A DNA stretch of 17,381 bases from Bacteroidales bacterium (GCA_004552155.1 SFPF01000023.1:1-17381), one strand, 5' to 3'. Shown: positions 1 through 8,408, counted from the first letter of the stretch. Numbers and translations are program-made. Notes: a model not told the origin generated them from the letters alone.

Positions 1-899
1 ACGAGCATCGGTGACTGGGCTTTCTCTGGTTGCTTTGGCTTGACCTCCATAGAAATACCCAATTCCGTAACGAGTTTGGGGAATCATTGCTTCTCTGGCT
101 GCACGGGCTTAACCTCAATTACAATTCCTAATTCCGTAACGAGTTTGGGGGATCATTGCTTCTCTGGTTGCTCGGGCTTGACCTCCGTAACAATCCCAAA
201 TTCCGTTACAAGCATTGGAGGCTGGGCTTTCATAGATTGCACAGGCTTGACCTCCATAACAATACCAAATTCCGTCACAAGCATTGGAGCGGGGGCTTTC
301 GAAGAATGCTCGGGCTTGACCTCGATAGTTGTGGACGCTGGAAATACCCATTATGATTCAAGAAACAATTGCTACGCGATTATCGAAACCGCAACGTGCA
401 CGCTAATTGCAGGATGCATGAATACAATCATTCCCAGTTCCACAACGAGCATCGGTGACTGGGCTTTCTCTGGTTGCTTTGGCTTGACCTCCATAGAAAT
501 CCCCAATTCCGTCACGAGCATTGGAAAGGGGGCTTTCTGGTGTTGCTTTGGCTTGACCTCCATAGAAATCCCCAATTCCGTCACAAGCATTGGATACGGT
601 GCTTTTTATAATTGCTATGGCTTGAAATCCATAACTATCCCCAATTCCGTCACGAGCATTGGAGACATGGTTTTCTATAGTTGCTCTGGCTTGACCGCCA
701 TAACAATACCCAATTCCGTCACGAGCATTGGAGACACTGCTTTCTATTGTTGCTCGGGCTTAACCTCAATAACAATCCCCAATTCAGTAACAAGCATTGG
801 AAACACTGCTTTCTATTGTTGCTCGGGCTTAACCTCAATAACAATCCCCAATTCCGTCACGAGTATTGGAGCGGGGGCTTTCTATGGTTGTTCGGACTT
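1..899 (+). repeat. 69-bp tandem coding repeats (LRR units), including a 56-base exact duplicate
   Basis: The LRR units form a 69-bp DNA repeat with strongly conserved runs such as AATTCCGTCACGAGCATTGG. Bases 1-56 recur exactly at 445-500, an offset of 444 bases or 148 codons. Exact identity over 56 bases inside otherwise diverged units suggests recent duplication or gene conversion. The array is a likely site for change in repeat number and a place where short-read assembly could collapse. Confidence 0.9.
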
Positions 900-1206
900 G
901 ACCAATATTAGAATGAAATCTTCAACGCCGCCTACCACAGGTAATAATGTTTTCACAAATTGCTCAAACCTCACCACCGTTTATGTTCCGAAAGGCGCGA
1001 AGGAGGCATACAATGTAGAGCCGTGGAACAGTTACGAGATTGTAGAAATGGAAGATACAAGCATCGCCGCCGCCCCGACCGTTGACAGCCAAAAGGCTTC
1101 CGCGCCCGTCTACGACCTCAACGGCCGCCGCGTGGGTACTTCCGATGCTATGGACACGCTGCCCAAGGGCGTTTATATCGTGAACGGTAAAAAAGTGATG
1201 AAATAA
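1..1206 (+). CDS. BspA-like leucine-rich-repeat surface protein with T9SS-type C-terminal tail (5' end outside window)
   Basis: The frame is open from base 1 to the stop at 1204-1206, so about 401 C-terminal residues are visible and the true start lies upstream. Residues 1 to about 300 are about twelve copies of a 23-residue repeat (LTSITIPNSVTSIG, then x-x-AF-x-x-C-S-G), the LRR_5/BspA pattern of host- or matrix-binding surface proteins. One unit, near residues 105-150, is degenerate and carries a non-repeat insertion. The last 50 residues contain VYDLNGRRV and LPKGVYIVNGKKVMK, which resemble the type A sorting domain of the type IX secretion system. I infer export through T9SS and attachment at the cell surface. 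The binding partner cannot be read from the sequence. A strong hairpin follows the stop codon. Family identity is clear; the function is general. Confidence 0.9.
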   Translation, partial: TSIGDWAFSGCFGLTSIEIPNSVTSLGNHCFSGCTGLTSITIPNSVTSLGDHCFSGCSGLTSVTIPNSVTSIGGWAFIDCTGLTSITIPNSVTSIGAGAFEECSGLTSIVVDAGNTHYDSRNNCYAIIETATCTLIAGCMNTIIPSSTTSIGDWAFSGCFGLTSIEIPNSVTSIGKGAFWCCFGLTSIEIPNSVTSIGYGAFYNCYGLKSITIPNSVTSIGDMVFYSCSGLTAITIPNSVTSIGDTAFYCCSGLTSITIPNSVTSIGNTAFYCCSGLTSITIPNSVTSIGAGAFYGCSDLTNIRMKSSTPPTTGNNVFTNCSNLTTVYVPKGAKEAYNVEPWNSYEIVEMEDTSIAAAPTVDSQKASAPVYDLNGRRVGTSDAMDTLPKGVYIVNGKKVMK

Positions 1207-1247
1207 TACAGCAAACACATTTTCTTGAGGCTTTTATGCTTATGCGA

Positions 1248-1288
1248 AGCGAGCGCAACAGGTATTATCGGTTGCGCTCGCTATTTTA
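1248..1288 (+). terminator. Rho-independent terminator of the LRR gene
   Basis: A perfect 12-bp stem (AGCGAGCGCAAC at 1248-1259 pairing with 1271-1282) has an 11-base loop and is followed by ATTTTAAT. It begins 42 bases after the LRR stop codon. Confidence 0.8.
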
Positions 1289-1447
1289 ATAGAGCCTCGA
1301 GTCTAGCAATGTCCGTATGTAGTATGAAAATTGGTTCGTTTTCAACAGACGTTTGGCGGCGGCTCGGCATAGTCCGATCAAACAAGTTTGTCGGTCTCAG
1401 CTCTCGCCTTGCACAAACGTTGAATTAACTGCAAAACAATATGGCCA

Positions 1448-1491
1448 ATATTAAAATGCACCTTTGGCAACTGCTCGCCAAAGGTGCATTT
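1448..1491 (-). terminator. Terminator of the leftward secreted-protein gene (possibly bidirectional)
   Basis: A perfect 15-bp stem (AAATGCACCTTTGGC at 1454-1468 with 1477-1491) has an 8-base loop. On the minus strand it is followed by TTTTAATATT, so it fits as terminator for the leftward gene ending at 1525. It could also stop rightward transcription. Confidence 0.75.
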
Positions 1492-1524
1492 ATATGAACC
1501 AGCAAGATCTATCAATAGCCCCCT

Positions 1525-2277
1525 TTACAGGCTGCGCAAACTTCTTCTGCCCGTATTGGTATTAATGGTGCGGCTGCCGCGCGAGGGGGAAGAGGAGCTA
1601 AGGCGCGTGCTGCGATTGCCGGAGTTGCTGCGCTTTGAAAGGTTGCCGCTGAGGGTTCTGTTGGGAGTGCTTGAAGGCCGCGCCGTTACGGTGCCTCTGT
1701 TTCCGCCGCCGAAGTTCGGGCGAGAAGCGGTGCTGCCGCCTTTTCCGGGGGCGATAACCGTGATTGTGACCGCTATGTCCGCCGCCGTGCGCGTGATAAT
1801 TGGGACGGTGTCCGGGTTTGCGGTGTGCCCAACTATTGCCACAGTAACTCACGTAAGCCACAGGGCGCTTATAATAATAATGTCCACGTAAGCCACAGGG
1901 CGCTTATAATAATAATGTCCGGGGCGGTAGTGATTGCAAACGGTGAAGTGCCAGCCTCCTTTGAGCCATTTTATCGGGCGCAGGAAATAGTCGATAGTGG
2001 AATAGAGCCTGTACTGCGCTTCTTGGAGTATGTAGTAAAGGTCGTCGTTACGGTAAGTCCAATATGCGCCGTAGGCCTGCGGTTCACTGTCGATGCTGAG
2101 GAAATAATCGAGATTGGTTTGATAAACCTGCTCATACTGCCAACTATTGAGGCGGAGTTCATAAGCCATCTTGTCTGTGAGATAAAGAGCCTGCTCGCGT
2201 GCCACGCTGTAAGGCATTGCGCTAAGTCCAAGCGCGAGGCTTACGGTAAGAACCAGTGTGTAAAGTCTGCGTTTCAT
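1525..2277 (-). pseudogene. Secreted Tyr/Trp-rich protein with His/Gly- and Arg/Ser-rich tail, frame broken twice
   Basis: The chosen start is the ATG at 2277 (MKRRLYTLVLTVSLALGLSA), which opens with a good signal peptide; an in-frame ATG at 2319 would place extra residues before it. The body is Tyr/Trp-rich (YGAYWTYRNDDLYYIL, YFLRPIKWLKGGW) and resembles exported Bacteroidetes proteins of unknown function. Reading stays in frame to KRPVAYV, then enters a 35-bp tandem duplication (1850-1919) and stops at 1849-1851. With one copy removed, reading continues as SYCGNSW...HAHGGGHSGHNHGYRP. Near the five-C run at 1747-1751 (minus strand) it must slip by one base to reach the natural-looking tail ASRPNFGGGNRG...SSSSPSRGSR, ending at 1525. 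The repaired protein would be about 238 residues; the present frame gives about 142. It may be a pseudogene, a switchable locus or an assembly error. Confidence 0.7.
1850..1919 (-). repeat. Perfect 35-bp tandem duplication that shifts the reading frame
   Basis: Bases 1850-1884 and 1885-1919 are identical and directly adjacent. Since 35 is not a multiple of three, the second copy moves the leftward gene into a frame that ends at 1849. Removing one copy rejoins the Tyr/Trp-rich body to a His/Gly-rich stretch in one frame. Confidence 0.95.
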
Positions 2278-2470
2278 GGTTGTAAGTTCTAATGGTTTGT
2301 ATTCTGTGAATGCTCTCACCCTTTTGCGGGTCTTTATCTCTTAGACCGTGCAAATTATCGTTTGGTTTAATCGGAATATATCAAAAATTCAGATTTTAGT
2401 AAGCGAAACCGACATTTTGCACATCAATATGGTGATTTTTGCATCAAAACAAAAGGAATCCGGGACTTTC

Positions 2471-2507
2471 GACGCAAAAAAACTCCCCGACTTGCGCCGA
2501 GGAGTTT
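2471..2507 (-). terminator. Terminator of the EF-G-like gene
   Basis: On the minus strand AAACTCC (from 2507) pairs with GGAGTTT (ending 2480) around a short internal mismatch and is followed directly by a seven-T run. It starts 20 bases after the EF-G-like stop at 2528. Confidence 0.75.
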
Positions 2508-2527
2508 CGCGGATATTTGAAACGATG

Positions 2528-4641
2528 TTATTTATCTTCTTCCTGTTCCTTTTCAAAGGCTTCGACGAGCTTGTTCTGGATGTCGCCGGGCACGAGCTCG
2601 TAGCTGGCGAACTTCATGATGAACGAAGCGCGGCCGCCCGTGAGCGAGCTGAGCGTGGTGGAATAAGAAGACATCTCCTTCAAAGGCACCTTGGCCTGCA
2701 GCTTCTCATAGCCGTTTTCGCTGCTCATGCCGACAATCATGCCGCGACGGCCTTGCAGGTCGCTCATCACGTCGCCCATCTTCTCAGCAGGCACGAATAC
2801 CTCCACGTCGTAAATCGGTTCGAGGATTTTCGGACCGGCTTCCTTAAAGGCCTGGCTGAACGCGTTGCGGCCGGCGAGCATGAAGCTCACTTCATTGGAG
2901 TCTACCGGGTGCATCTTGCCGTCGTAAACAATGACACGCACGTCGCGGGCATAGCTGCCGGTGAGCGGGCCTTGCTCCATGCGGCTCATGATGCCTTTGA
3001 GGATGGCGGGCATGAAGCGCGTGTCGATGGCGCCGCCCACAACGGAGTTGATGAACACGAGTTTGCCGCCCCACTCCAAGGGAATTTCCTCCTTGCCCTT
3101 CATGGCAATGCGGATTTCCTGGTTGCCGAACTTGTAGACCGTGGGATCGGGCATTCCGTCGGAATAAGGCTCAACGATGAGGTGTACCTCGCCGAACTGA
3201 CCTGCACCACCGCTCTGCTTCTTGTGGCGATAGTCGGCACGGGCTGCCTTGGTGATGGTTTCGCGATAAGGAATGCGCTGCTCGTAAAATTCAACGGCAA
3301 TCTTATCCAGGTTTTCCAAACGCCATTTAAGCGTACGGAGGTGGAACTCTCCCTGACCGTGCACGAGGATTTGGCGCAATTCCTTGCTCTGCTCTACTTC
3401 CCACGTGGGGTCTTCCTGACGCATGCGGTTCAATGCCGCCATCATCTTTTCGGTGTCGGCTTCGTTCACCGCCTTAATGGCGCGGGTATATTTGGGGTTG
3501 GGGTATTTGATGAAGTTGAAGCGGTTCTCGCAGTCTTTGCCGTTGAGCGTGTTGCCGGTGCGCACGTCCTTGAGTTTTACGGTGCAACCAATGTCGCCAG
3601 CCTCGAGTTGTTCCACTTTTTCGCGGTTTGCACCGGCACATACGAAGATTTGTGCCATACGTTCGCGCGAGCCACGGTCGGCGTTGAGCAGGTCGTCGCC
3701 CTCGTGGAGCGTGCCGCTCATCACCTTAAAGTATTGCACCTCGCCGATGTGCGGTTCAACGCCTGTCTTAAAGAAATAAATGCTCGTGGGGCCTGCTGCG
3801 TCGGTGGGTACTTCCACGCCGCGCGTGTTGTGAACTGCGGGCATTTCGTCGACAAAAGGTACAACGTTGCCGAGGAATTCCATGAGGCGGCCTACACCCA
3901 TATTCTTCGTGGCGCACACGCAGAACACGGGGAAGATACTGCGCGTCACCATGCCCTTGCGAATGCCTTCGCGCATCTCGTCTTCGGTGAGCTGTTCGGT
4001 TTCAAAGAATTTTTCCATCAGTCCCTCGTCATTTTCGGCAGCAGCCTCAACGAGCGTGCGGTGCATCTCCTGCGCCTATATCCTCGATGGTGGGTTCGCC
4101 GCCATCGGGTCCCCACGTGAGTTTCTTCATCAGGATAACGTCGATGAGGGAGTTGAAGTCTGCGCCGGTCTTCACGGGGTACTGCACGGGCACAACCTTT
4201 GTGCCGTAGTTGGCCGTGAGGTCTTCGAGAATTTTATCGTAGTCGCAGTTGTCGCTGTCGAGCTGGTTTACGAGGAAGATAACGGGTTTGGCAAGCTTCT
4301 CCGTGTAGCGGAAGTGGTTTTGCGTGCCAACTTCCGGACCGAACTGGCCATTGATGAGTAGCACGGCAGTATCGGTGACGTTCAGCGCGGTCATGGCTGC
4401 GCCCACGAAGTCGTCAGAACCCGGGCAGTCGATGATGTTGAGCTTCTTGCCCATCCATTCAACGTGGAAGACGGTAGAGAATACGGAGTAGCCATAATCC
4501 TGTTCTACGGGGAAGTAGTCGGAAACGGTGTTTTTTGCAGTAATTCTGCCGCGGCGTTTGATCAGTCCGCTTTCATTTACCTGAACCGTCGTTGCCGAGC
4601 AGCGCGATGTTCTTAATTTCGTGGGAATTGTAGACTTTCAT
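2528..4641 (-). pseudogene. EF-G-like translation factor (FusA2 / EF-G2 type), disrupted by two small out-of-frame deletions
   Basis: Three segments in different frames make one EF-G paralogue of about 718 residues, the usual length in Bacteroides. Segment one begins at ATG 4641 (MKVYNSHEIKNIALLGNDGSGK) and stops at 4573. Segment two (4574 to about 4077) holds ESGLIKRRGRITAKNTVSDY, the G3 motif DCPGSDDF and NQLD in place of NKxD. Segment three (about 4075 to 2528) holds the rest of the G domain and domains II to V (MRQEDPTW, AARADYRHKKQSGGAGQFGE, GGRASFIMKF). Compared with the family from memory, about 26 bases are missing just after the P-loop GSGK, and about 20 between EDI and QEMHR. The odd P-loop surroundings and NQLD fit the Bacteroides EF-G2 group, reported to work without GTP hydrolysis. 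Segment three alone could give a 512-residue product from ATG 4066. Either a true pseudogene or assembly errors. Confidence 0.85.
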
Positions 4642-4721
4642 GTCAATTATAAACAATTAAGGTTAGAGGTATTGGAGCAAAGCAAACGCCATTTGCCCCG
4701 TGCTTTTCATTTTTCGGGGTG

Positions 4722-4752
4722 CAAAATACGCAGAAAATCGGAAAACAGCAAA
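4722..4752 (-). promoter_or_regulatory. Candidate Bacteroidetes promoter for the EF-G-like gene
   Basis: On the minus strand TTTG (4752-4749) is followed after 20 bases by TATTTTG (4728-4722). The two TTTG cores are 23 bases apart, as in the other promoters here. The TA of the TAnnTTTG box is one base out of place. It lies 81 bases before the ATG at 4641. Confidence 0.45.
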
Positions 4753-4800
4753 TTTTTTGCACGAAAAGTGCAAGTATCTGCCATGACAATGGATTTTTTA

Positions 4801-4837
4801 GGGAAAAAAGCCGGGACGCTGCGCGGCGTCCCGGCTT
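4801..4837 (-). terminator. Terminator of the glycosyltransferase-higA-ligA operon
   Basis: A perfect 12-bp GC-rich stem (AAGCCGGGACGC at 4808-4819 with 4826-4837) has a 6-base loop and is followed on the minus strand by a run of six T. It lies 18 bases beyond the ligA stop. Confidence 0.9.
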
Positions 4838-4854
4838 CTATATCTGATATTATT

Positions 4855-6882
4855 TTAGCCTTCAATCATCTGCAAAAATTCGTCCTCCGTTTTAAGCGGC
4901 ACGCCGAGCTTGGAAGCCTTTTCGAGTTTCGAGGGTCCCATGTTTTCGCCGGCGAGAATAAAGGTCGTCTTCTTGGAAATGCTGCCCACGTTCTTACCGC
5001 CGTGGGCTTCGATGAGGGCTTTGTATTCCTCGCGCGAATGGCGGGCAAAGGTGCCGCTAATCACGATGCTCATGCCTGCCAGTGCCGTGGACTGCAAGGC
5101 AGCCTGCTCTGCCTCCATGCGCACGCCGGCCTCGGCAAGTCGCGCCACGAAGGCAAGGTTGCGCTCGTCGGCAAAATAGCGCAGCACGCTCTCTGCAATG
5201 GCCTGCCCCACCCCTTCGGTCTGCATGAGGTCGTCGAGCGAAGCAGCGCGGAGCGCGTCCAACGAGCCGAAGCGGCGGGCAAGCGTCTTGGCCACCACTT
5301 TGCCTACAAACCTGATGCCGAGGGCAAACAGCACGCGCTCGAACGGCACGTCGAGCGAACGGCGTATGCCGGCTATTACTTTTTCGGCGGAGCGGCGGCG
5401 CGTGCCGTCGTTGCCCATAAGCTGCTCGACGGTGAGGCGGTAAAGGTCGGCTGCATCGCGAATCAGGCCGCGCTCATAGTAGTCGTCTACGGTTTCCGGC
5501 CCGACAGAGTCGATATTCATCGCCTCGCGGCTTATAAAATGCTCAATGCGCCCTTTGATTTGCGGCGGACAGGCCGTGTCGTTGGGGCAATAGTGCGCCG
5601 CCTCGCCTTCGTAGCGCACAAGCGTCGCGCCGCATTCGGGACACGTCTTGATAAATTGCACGGCCGCCCCGCGTTCGGCGGCATTTGCCGGCGCAACGTC
5701 TGCCACGCCCACTATCTGGGGAATGATTTCGCCCGCTTTTTCTACGCGCACCATGTCGCCGATGTGGAGATCGAGCTGACGGATGATGTCTTCGTTGTGC
5801 AACGAGGCGCGGCGCACGGTGGTGCCGGCCAGCAGCACGGGCTCCATATTCGCCACCGGCGTGACAGCACCCGTGCGCCCCACTTGGAATGTCACGTCGA
5901 GCAGGCGCGTCACGGCTTGCTCGGCTTGAAACTTATAGGCAATGGCCCAGCGCGGATTTTTCGCCGTGTAGCCCAGCCGTTGCTGCTGTCGCAGGTCGTT
6001 CACTTTGAGCACAATGCCGTCGGTTGCAAAAGGCAGGGAATGGCGCGCCTCGTCCCAATAATCTATATAGTCGTAGATGTCTTGCAGAGAATGCGCCAGC
6101 TTGGCCGTGGGCGAAACGTTGAAGCCCCAGCGCGCCGCCTGCTGCATGCGCTCATAGTGGGTTTGGGCGGTGAGCCCGTCACCCAATAAATAATATAGGT
6201 AGGCATCGAGGCGGCGCTGCGCCACGGCTGCCGACTTCTTGCTCTTGAGCGTGCCGGAGGCGGCGTTGCGCGGATTAGCGAAGAGGGGTTCTTCACGCCT
6301 TTCGCGCTCGGCGTTGAGCCTTTCGAAGCTCTTCCACGGCATCAGCACCTCTCCGCGAATTTCAAACTCTTCGGGATAGTCTAATCCCTCGGGCAAGACA
6401 AGGGGCACGGTGCGTATGGTGCGCACATTAGCGGTAACGTCGTCGCCCTGCACGCCGTCGCCGCGCGTGGCTGCCCGCACGAGCCTGCCGTGCTCATAAA
6501 GGAGCGAGATGCTCAGGCCGTCGAACTTCAATTCGCAACAAATGTCGAACGGCTCGCCGCCCAAGCTCTCCGCCACGCGCTCATAGAACGCCTGCACGTC
6601 GCCGCGCGAATAGGTATTGCCCAGCGAGAGCATGGGACGCTTGTGCGTCACCGGCTCGAAATCGTTGGAGCGATCGCTGCCCACGCGCTGCGTCGGCGAG
6701 TTGGGGTCGCTCATCTCGGGATGCCGCTCTTCGAGTTCCTGCAATTCGTGCATCATGTCGTCGAACTGGCGATCGGAAATCTCGGGCGCGTTGAGCACAT
6801 AATAATTATAATTGTGTCGGTTCAGCTCTTTGCGCAGAAAGAGAATGCGTTCGGTGTCGTTGGGCGTGGCAAATAAGTTCAT
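4855..6882 (-). CDS. ligA: NAD-dependent DNA ligase LigA
   Basis: LigA seals DNA nicks with NAD+ as adenylate donor, in Okazaki-fragment joining and repair. From the ATG at 6882 (MNLFATPNDTERI) it has 675 residues, normal for the family. An in-frame ATG at 6915 would overlap the upstream gene and add unconserved residues. In order one sees the Ia/NMN-binding region (YNYYVLNAPEISDRQFD), the adenylation site CELKFDGLS with Lys at about 119, RNAASGTLK, the OB fold (QVGRTGAVTPVA, EIIPQI), a four-Cys zinc finger (CPECG...HYCPNDTACP), helix-hairpin-helix repeats (ALGIRFVG, EGVGQAIAES) and a C-terminal BRCT domain (MSIVISGTF, KLGVPLKTEDEFL). It is the last gene of a leftward operon, 16 bases after the HigA-type gene, and is followed by a strong terminator. 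It appears intact. Confidence 0.97.
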   Translation of the reverse strand: MNLFATPNDTERILFLRKELNRHNYNYYVLNAPEISDRQFDDMMHELQELEERHPEMSDPNSPTQRVGSDRSNDFEPVTHKRPMLSLGNTYSRGDVQAFYERVAESLGGEPFDICCELKFDGLSISLLYEHGRLVRAATRGDGVQGDDVTANVRTIRTVPLVLPEGLDYPEEFEIRGEVLMPWKSFERLNAERERREEPLFANPRNAASGTLKSKKSAAVAQRRLDAYLYYLLGDGLTAQTHYERMQQAARWGFNVSPTAKLAHSLQDIYDYIDYWDEARHSLPFATDGIVLKVNDLRQQQRLGYTAKNPRWAIAYKFQAEQAVTRLLDVTFQVGRTGAVTPVANMEPVLLAGTTVRRASLHNEDIIRQLDLHIGDMVRVEKAGEIIPQIVGVADVAPANAAERGAAVQFIKTCPECGATLVRYEGEAAHYCPNDTACPPQIKGRIEHFISREAMNIDSVGPETVDDYYERGLIRDAADLYRLTVEQLMGNDGTRRRSAEKVIAGIRRSLDVPFERVLFALGIRFVGKVVAKTLARRFGSLDALRAASLDDLMQTEGVGQAIAESVLRYFADERNLAFVARLAEAGVRMEAEQAALQSTALAGMSIVISGTFARHSREEYKALIEAHGGKNVGSISKKTTFILAGENMGPSKLEKASKLGVPLKTEDEFLQMIEG

Positions 6883-6898
6883 AGTATGATTCAGGGAG

Positions 6899-7243
6899 TT
6901 AAAGCACAACTGCAATCTTTTTGATGCTCTTTAATTTATCAAGAAACGACTTATCACGCTTAGCCATTTGCATATCATAGTCTGCCTGTAAACCGGTCAG
7001 CACATAGGCAGGCACGGAAAGTGCAGCCTCGCAAAGCAAGGCAAACTTAGTGTTGACGGCGCGCTTGCCGTTGATAATATCGTTGAGCACGGTATAAGAC
7101 ACGCCCATTTCCGCAGCCAGTTGCCGTTGCGAAATATGCCGATACTCTATCTCGTCTTTAATGAGTTCGCCGGGATGGGTTGGTTCAAAAGGTTCTATAT
7201 TATTGGCAATCATTTTAGGGTCTACGCCAGGAAGTTCTATCAT
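6899..7243 (-). CDS. HigA-family XRE antitoxin-like regulator, no toxin gene beside it
   Basis: This is a 114-residue protein of the HigA type: an N-terminal PFEPTHPGELIKDEIEYR segment, then a helix-turn-helix at about residues 38-61 (SQRQLAAEMGVSYTVLN, IINGKRAVNT), and a C-terminal helical part ending KIAVVL. HigA proteins bind their operator and neutralise the ribosome-dependent mRNase HigB. HigB is normally encoded just upstream as a protein of about 90 residues. Here the gap to the upstream glycosyltransferase is only 54 bases, too short for it. The gene may be a solitary regulator or the remnant of a lost module. It lies 16 bases before ligA and is probably co-transcribed with it. An alternative start is the ATG at 7213, but the longer form matches the family N-terminus. 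Confidence 0.8.
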   Translation of the reverse strand: MIELPGVDPKMIANNIEPFEPTHPGELIKDEIEYRHISQRQLAAEMGVSYTVLNDIINGKRAVNTKFALLCEAALSVPAYVLTGLQADYDMQMAKRDKSFLDKLKSIKKIAVVL

Positions 7244-7297
7244 GATGCGGCTATTTATAATGGTTAGACAAATCTTAATCGGAAACCATATCCCCTT

Positions 7298-8206
7298 TTA
7301 CCTCCGCATCAGATAGGCGAAGTAGCAGAGTTTATACAGTTGGAATATCTTTAACGAGGGACGGCTGCCGAGCAAGTTGCGGCGCATCATGCCGCCAAAG
7401 AGGCGATAGGCTACGGAGGGCAGCCAATCCATGCCCTTCTTCTTCAACTCATTATAATAGAGCGCGGCGCCGGGCAGTTCGTCCAGTTTGGGCGCAATGT
7501 TCGTGAGGGTACGCATGGCGGCCTCCGTCTTTTTCAGGAAACTCTCGTTGCTGTCGATGCCCGTGTGGTGGATAGGCACATCGGTGTGGTAGATACTTAT
7601 GTAGTGTCGGCGCAGTTCCTGGCCGAACAGCACGTCTTCGTAGCCGTACTCCGTGCAACATTCGTCAAACCGCAGGTCGCCGAGGGCGACGCGGCGCATC
7701 AGCAGGCAGTAAGTGGCGATGGAGGAAAAAGGGCGTGCGTTGCGATACTCCGCCGTGCGCTTTGGTTCGGCCGCTTGCTCGTATCTGCCGCGCAATTCGC
7801 AGCCCACGGGGATTTCCAGAGGATTGACCAGGCGGGCGCAAACCACGTCGGCCCGGTTGCGCTCTGCCCATATTTTTTTGAGGAAATCGGAGGTACGCGG
7901 CAGCATGTCGCTGTCTAAAATCAACAGATAGGGCATACGCGCCGCCTCAATCAAGGCATTGCACATACGCGCCCTGCCGCCGTTGACGGGCAACTCCAAA
8001 AGCCGCGCCCCGACAAATGCCGCCGTGTCGCGCACGGCAGACAGCGCCTTGGCATCGGTAGAACCGTCATCGCCCACGATGATTTCATAATCGAAAGGCC
8101 CGTCTGCCCCGCCGGCTGCCTGCTTGAAGTCAATGCACTGTGCCGAAAGCGCGTAAAGCAATTCCGAACAGTCGTAATTATAATTGGGAATGAGAATAGA
8201 GAGCAT
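7298..8206 (-). CDS. Family 2 glycosyltransferase
   Basis: From the ATG at 8206 the protein has 302 residues and opens directly with the GT-A fold strand MLSILIPNYN. An upstream in-frame start at 8230 would add eight unconserved residues. The signature motifs are EIIVGDDGSTD (nucleotide-sugar binding), NGGRARMCNALIEAA, the metal-binding DxD in LILDSDMLPRTSDF, and an acidic YGYEDVLFG motif near the acceptor side. It has no convincing membrane segment, so it is likely a cytoplasmic or membrane-peripheral enzyme adding a sugar to a glycan, lipid or protein. Donor and acceptor cannot be inferred. It is the first gene of the leftward run into higA-like and ligA, and no other glycan genes are nearby. 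Confidence 0.88.
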   Translation of the reverse strand: MLSILIPNYNYDCSELLYALSAQCIDFKQAAGGADGPFDYEIIVGDDGSTDAKALSAVRDTAAFVGARLLELPVNGGRARMCNALIEAARMPYLLILDSDMLPRTSDFLKKIWAERNRADVVCARLVNPLEIPVGCELRGRYEQAAEPKRTAEYRNARPFSSIATYCLLMRRVALGDLRFDECCTEYGYEDVLFGQELRRHYISIYHTDVPIHHTGIDSNESFLKKTEAAMRTLTNIAPKLDELPGAALYYNELKKKGMDWLPSVAYRLFGGMMRRNLLGSRPSLKIFQLYKLCYFAYLMRR

Positions 8207-8227
8207 TTGCAAAAGAAAATTTCTATG

Positions 8228-8235
8228 CAAACATA
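8228..8235 (-). promoter_or_regulatory. Candidate -7 box for the glycosyltransferase operon
   Basis: The minus-strand TATGTTTG matches TAnnTTTG exactly, 21 bases before the ATG at 8206. No TTTG is found at the expected upstream spacing, so only the -7 half is supported. Confidence 0.4.
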
Positions 8236-8319
8236 CAGAAAAAACTGCGAAATAAGCCCTATTTTATACTCAAAAATACGCTTTTCTTATGAGAGAATGC
8301 AAGTTTCTCGGCATAAACC

Positions 8320-8350
8320 TTTGATAATCTGATAAAAAGTCGTAAATTTG
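8320..8350 (+). promoter_or_regulatory. Bacteroidetes promoter of the winged-helix gene
   Basis: TTTG at 8320-8323 and TAAATTTG at 8343-8350 are separated by 19 bases, matching the Bacteroidetes -33/-7 consensus. Transcription would start near 8357, about 50 bases before the ATG at 8409. Confidence 0.75.
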
Positions 8351-8408
8351 CAGCGTCATACGAAAAAAGTAAGACTAATAGGTATTATTTTAATTAACTA
8401 ACGACGTT

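Larger units (their letters stand above)
1207..1524. other. Intergenic region between convergent genes, with two strong hairpins
   Basis: These 318 bases separate the LRR gene (+) from the 3' end of the damaged secreted-protein gene (-). They hold the two terminator hairpins listed separately. Between them, 1289-1453, I see no conserved gene, RNA gene or repeat. A 67-codon open frame at 1225-1428 has no recognisable domain and runs through the first hairpin, so it is not called. Confidence 0.7.

Noticed and set aside
1225..1428. A 67-codon open frame after the LRR gene
   Set aside because: It contains the LRR terminator hairpin and has no recognisable domain or promoter.
4060..4080. Programmed ribosomal frameshift in the EF-G-like gene
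   Set aside because: There is no slippery heptamer, and family residues are missing at the junction, which fits a deletion. A second break at the P-loop lies after an in-frame stop.
2348..4120. A 590-codon rightward open frame over the EF-G-like gene
   Set aside because: It is antisense to clear EF-G motifs and has a low-complexity His/Ala/Val-rich translation typical of a shadow frame.
4621..6189. A 522-codon rightward open frame over ligA
   Set aside because: It runs through the EF-G-like start, the ligA terminator and the zinc-finger and BRCT parts of ligA, and has no recognisable domain.
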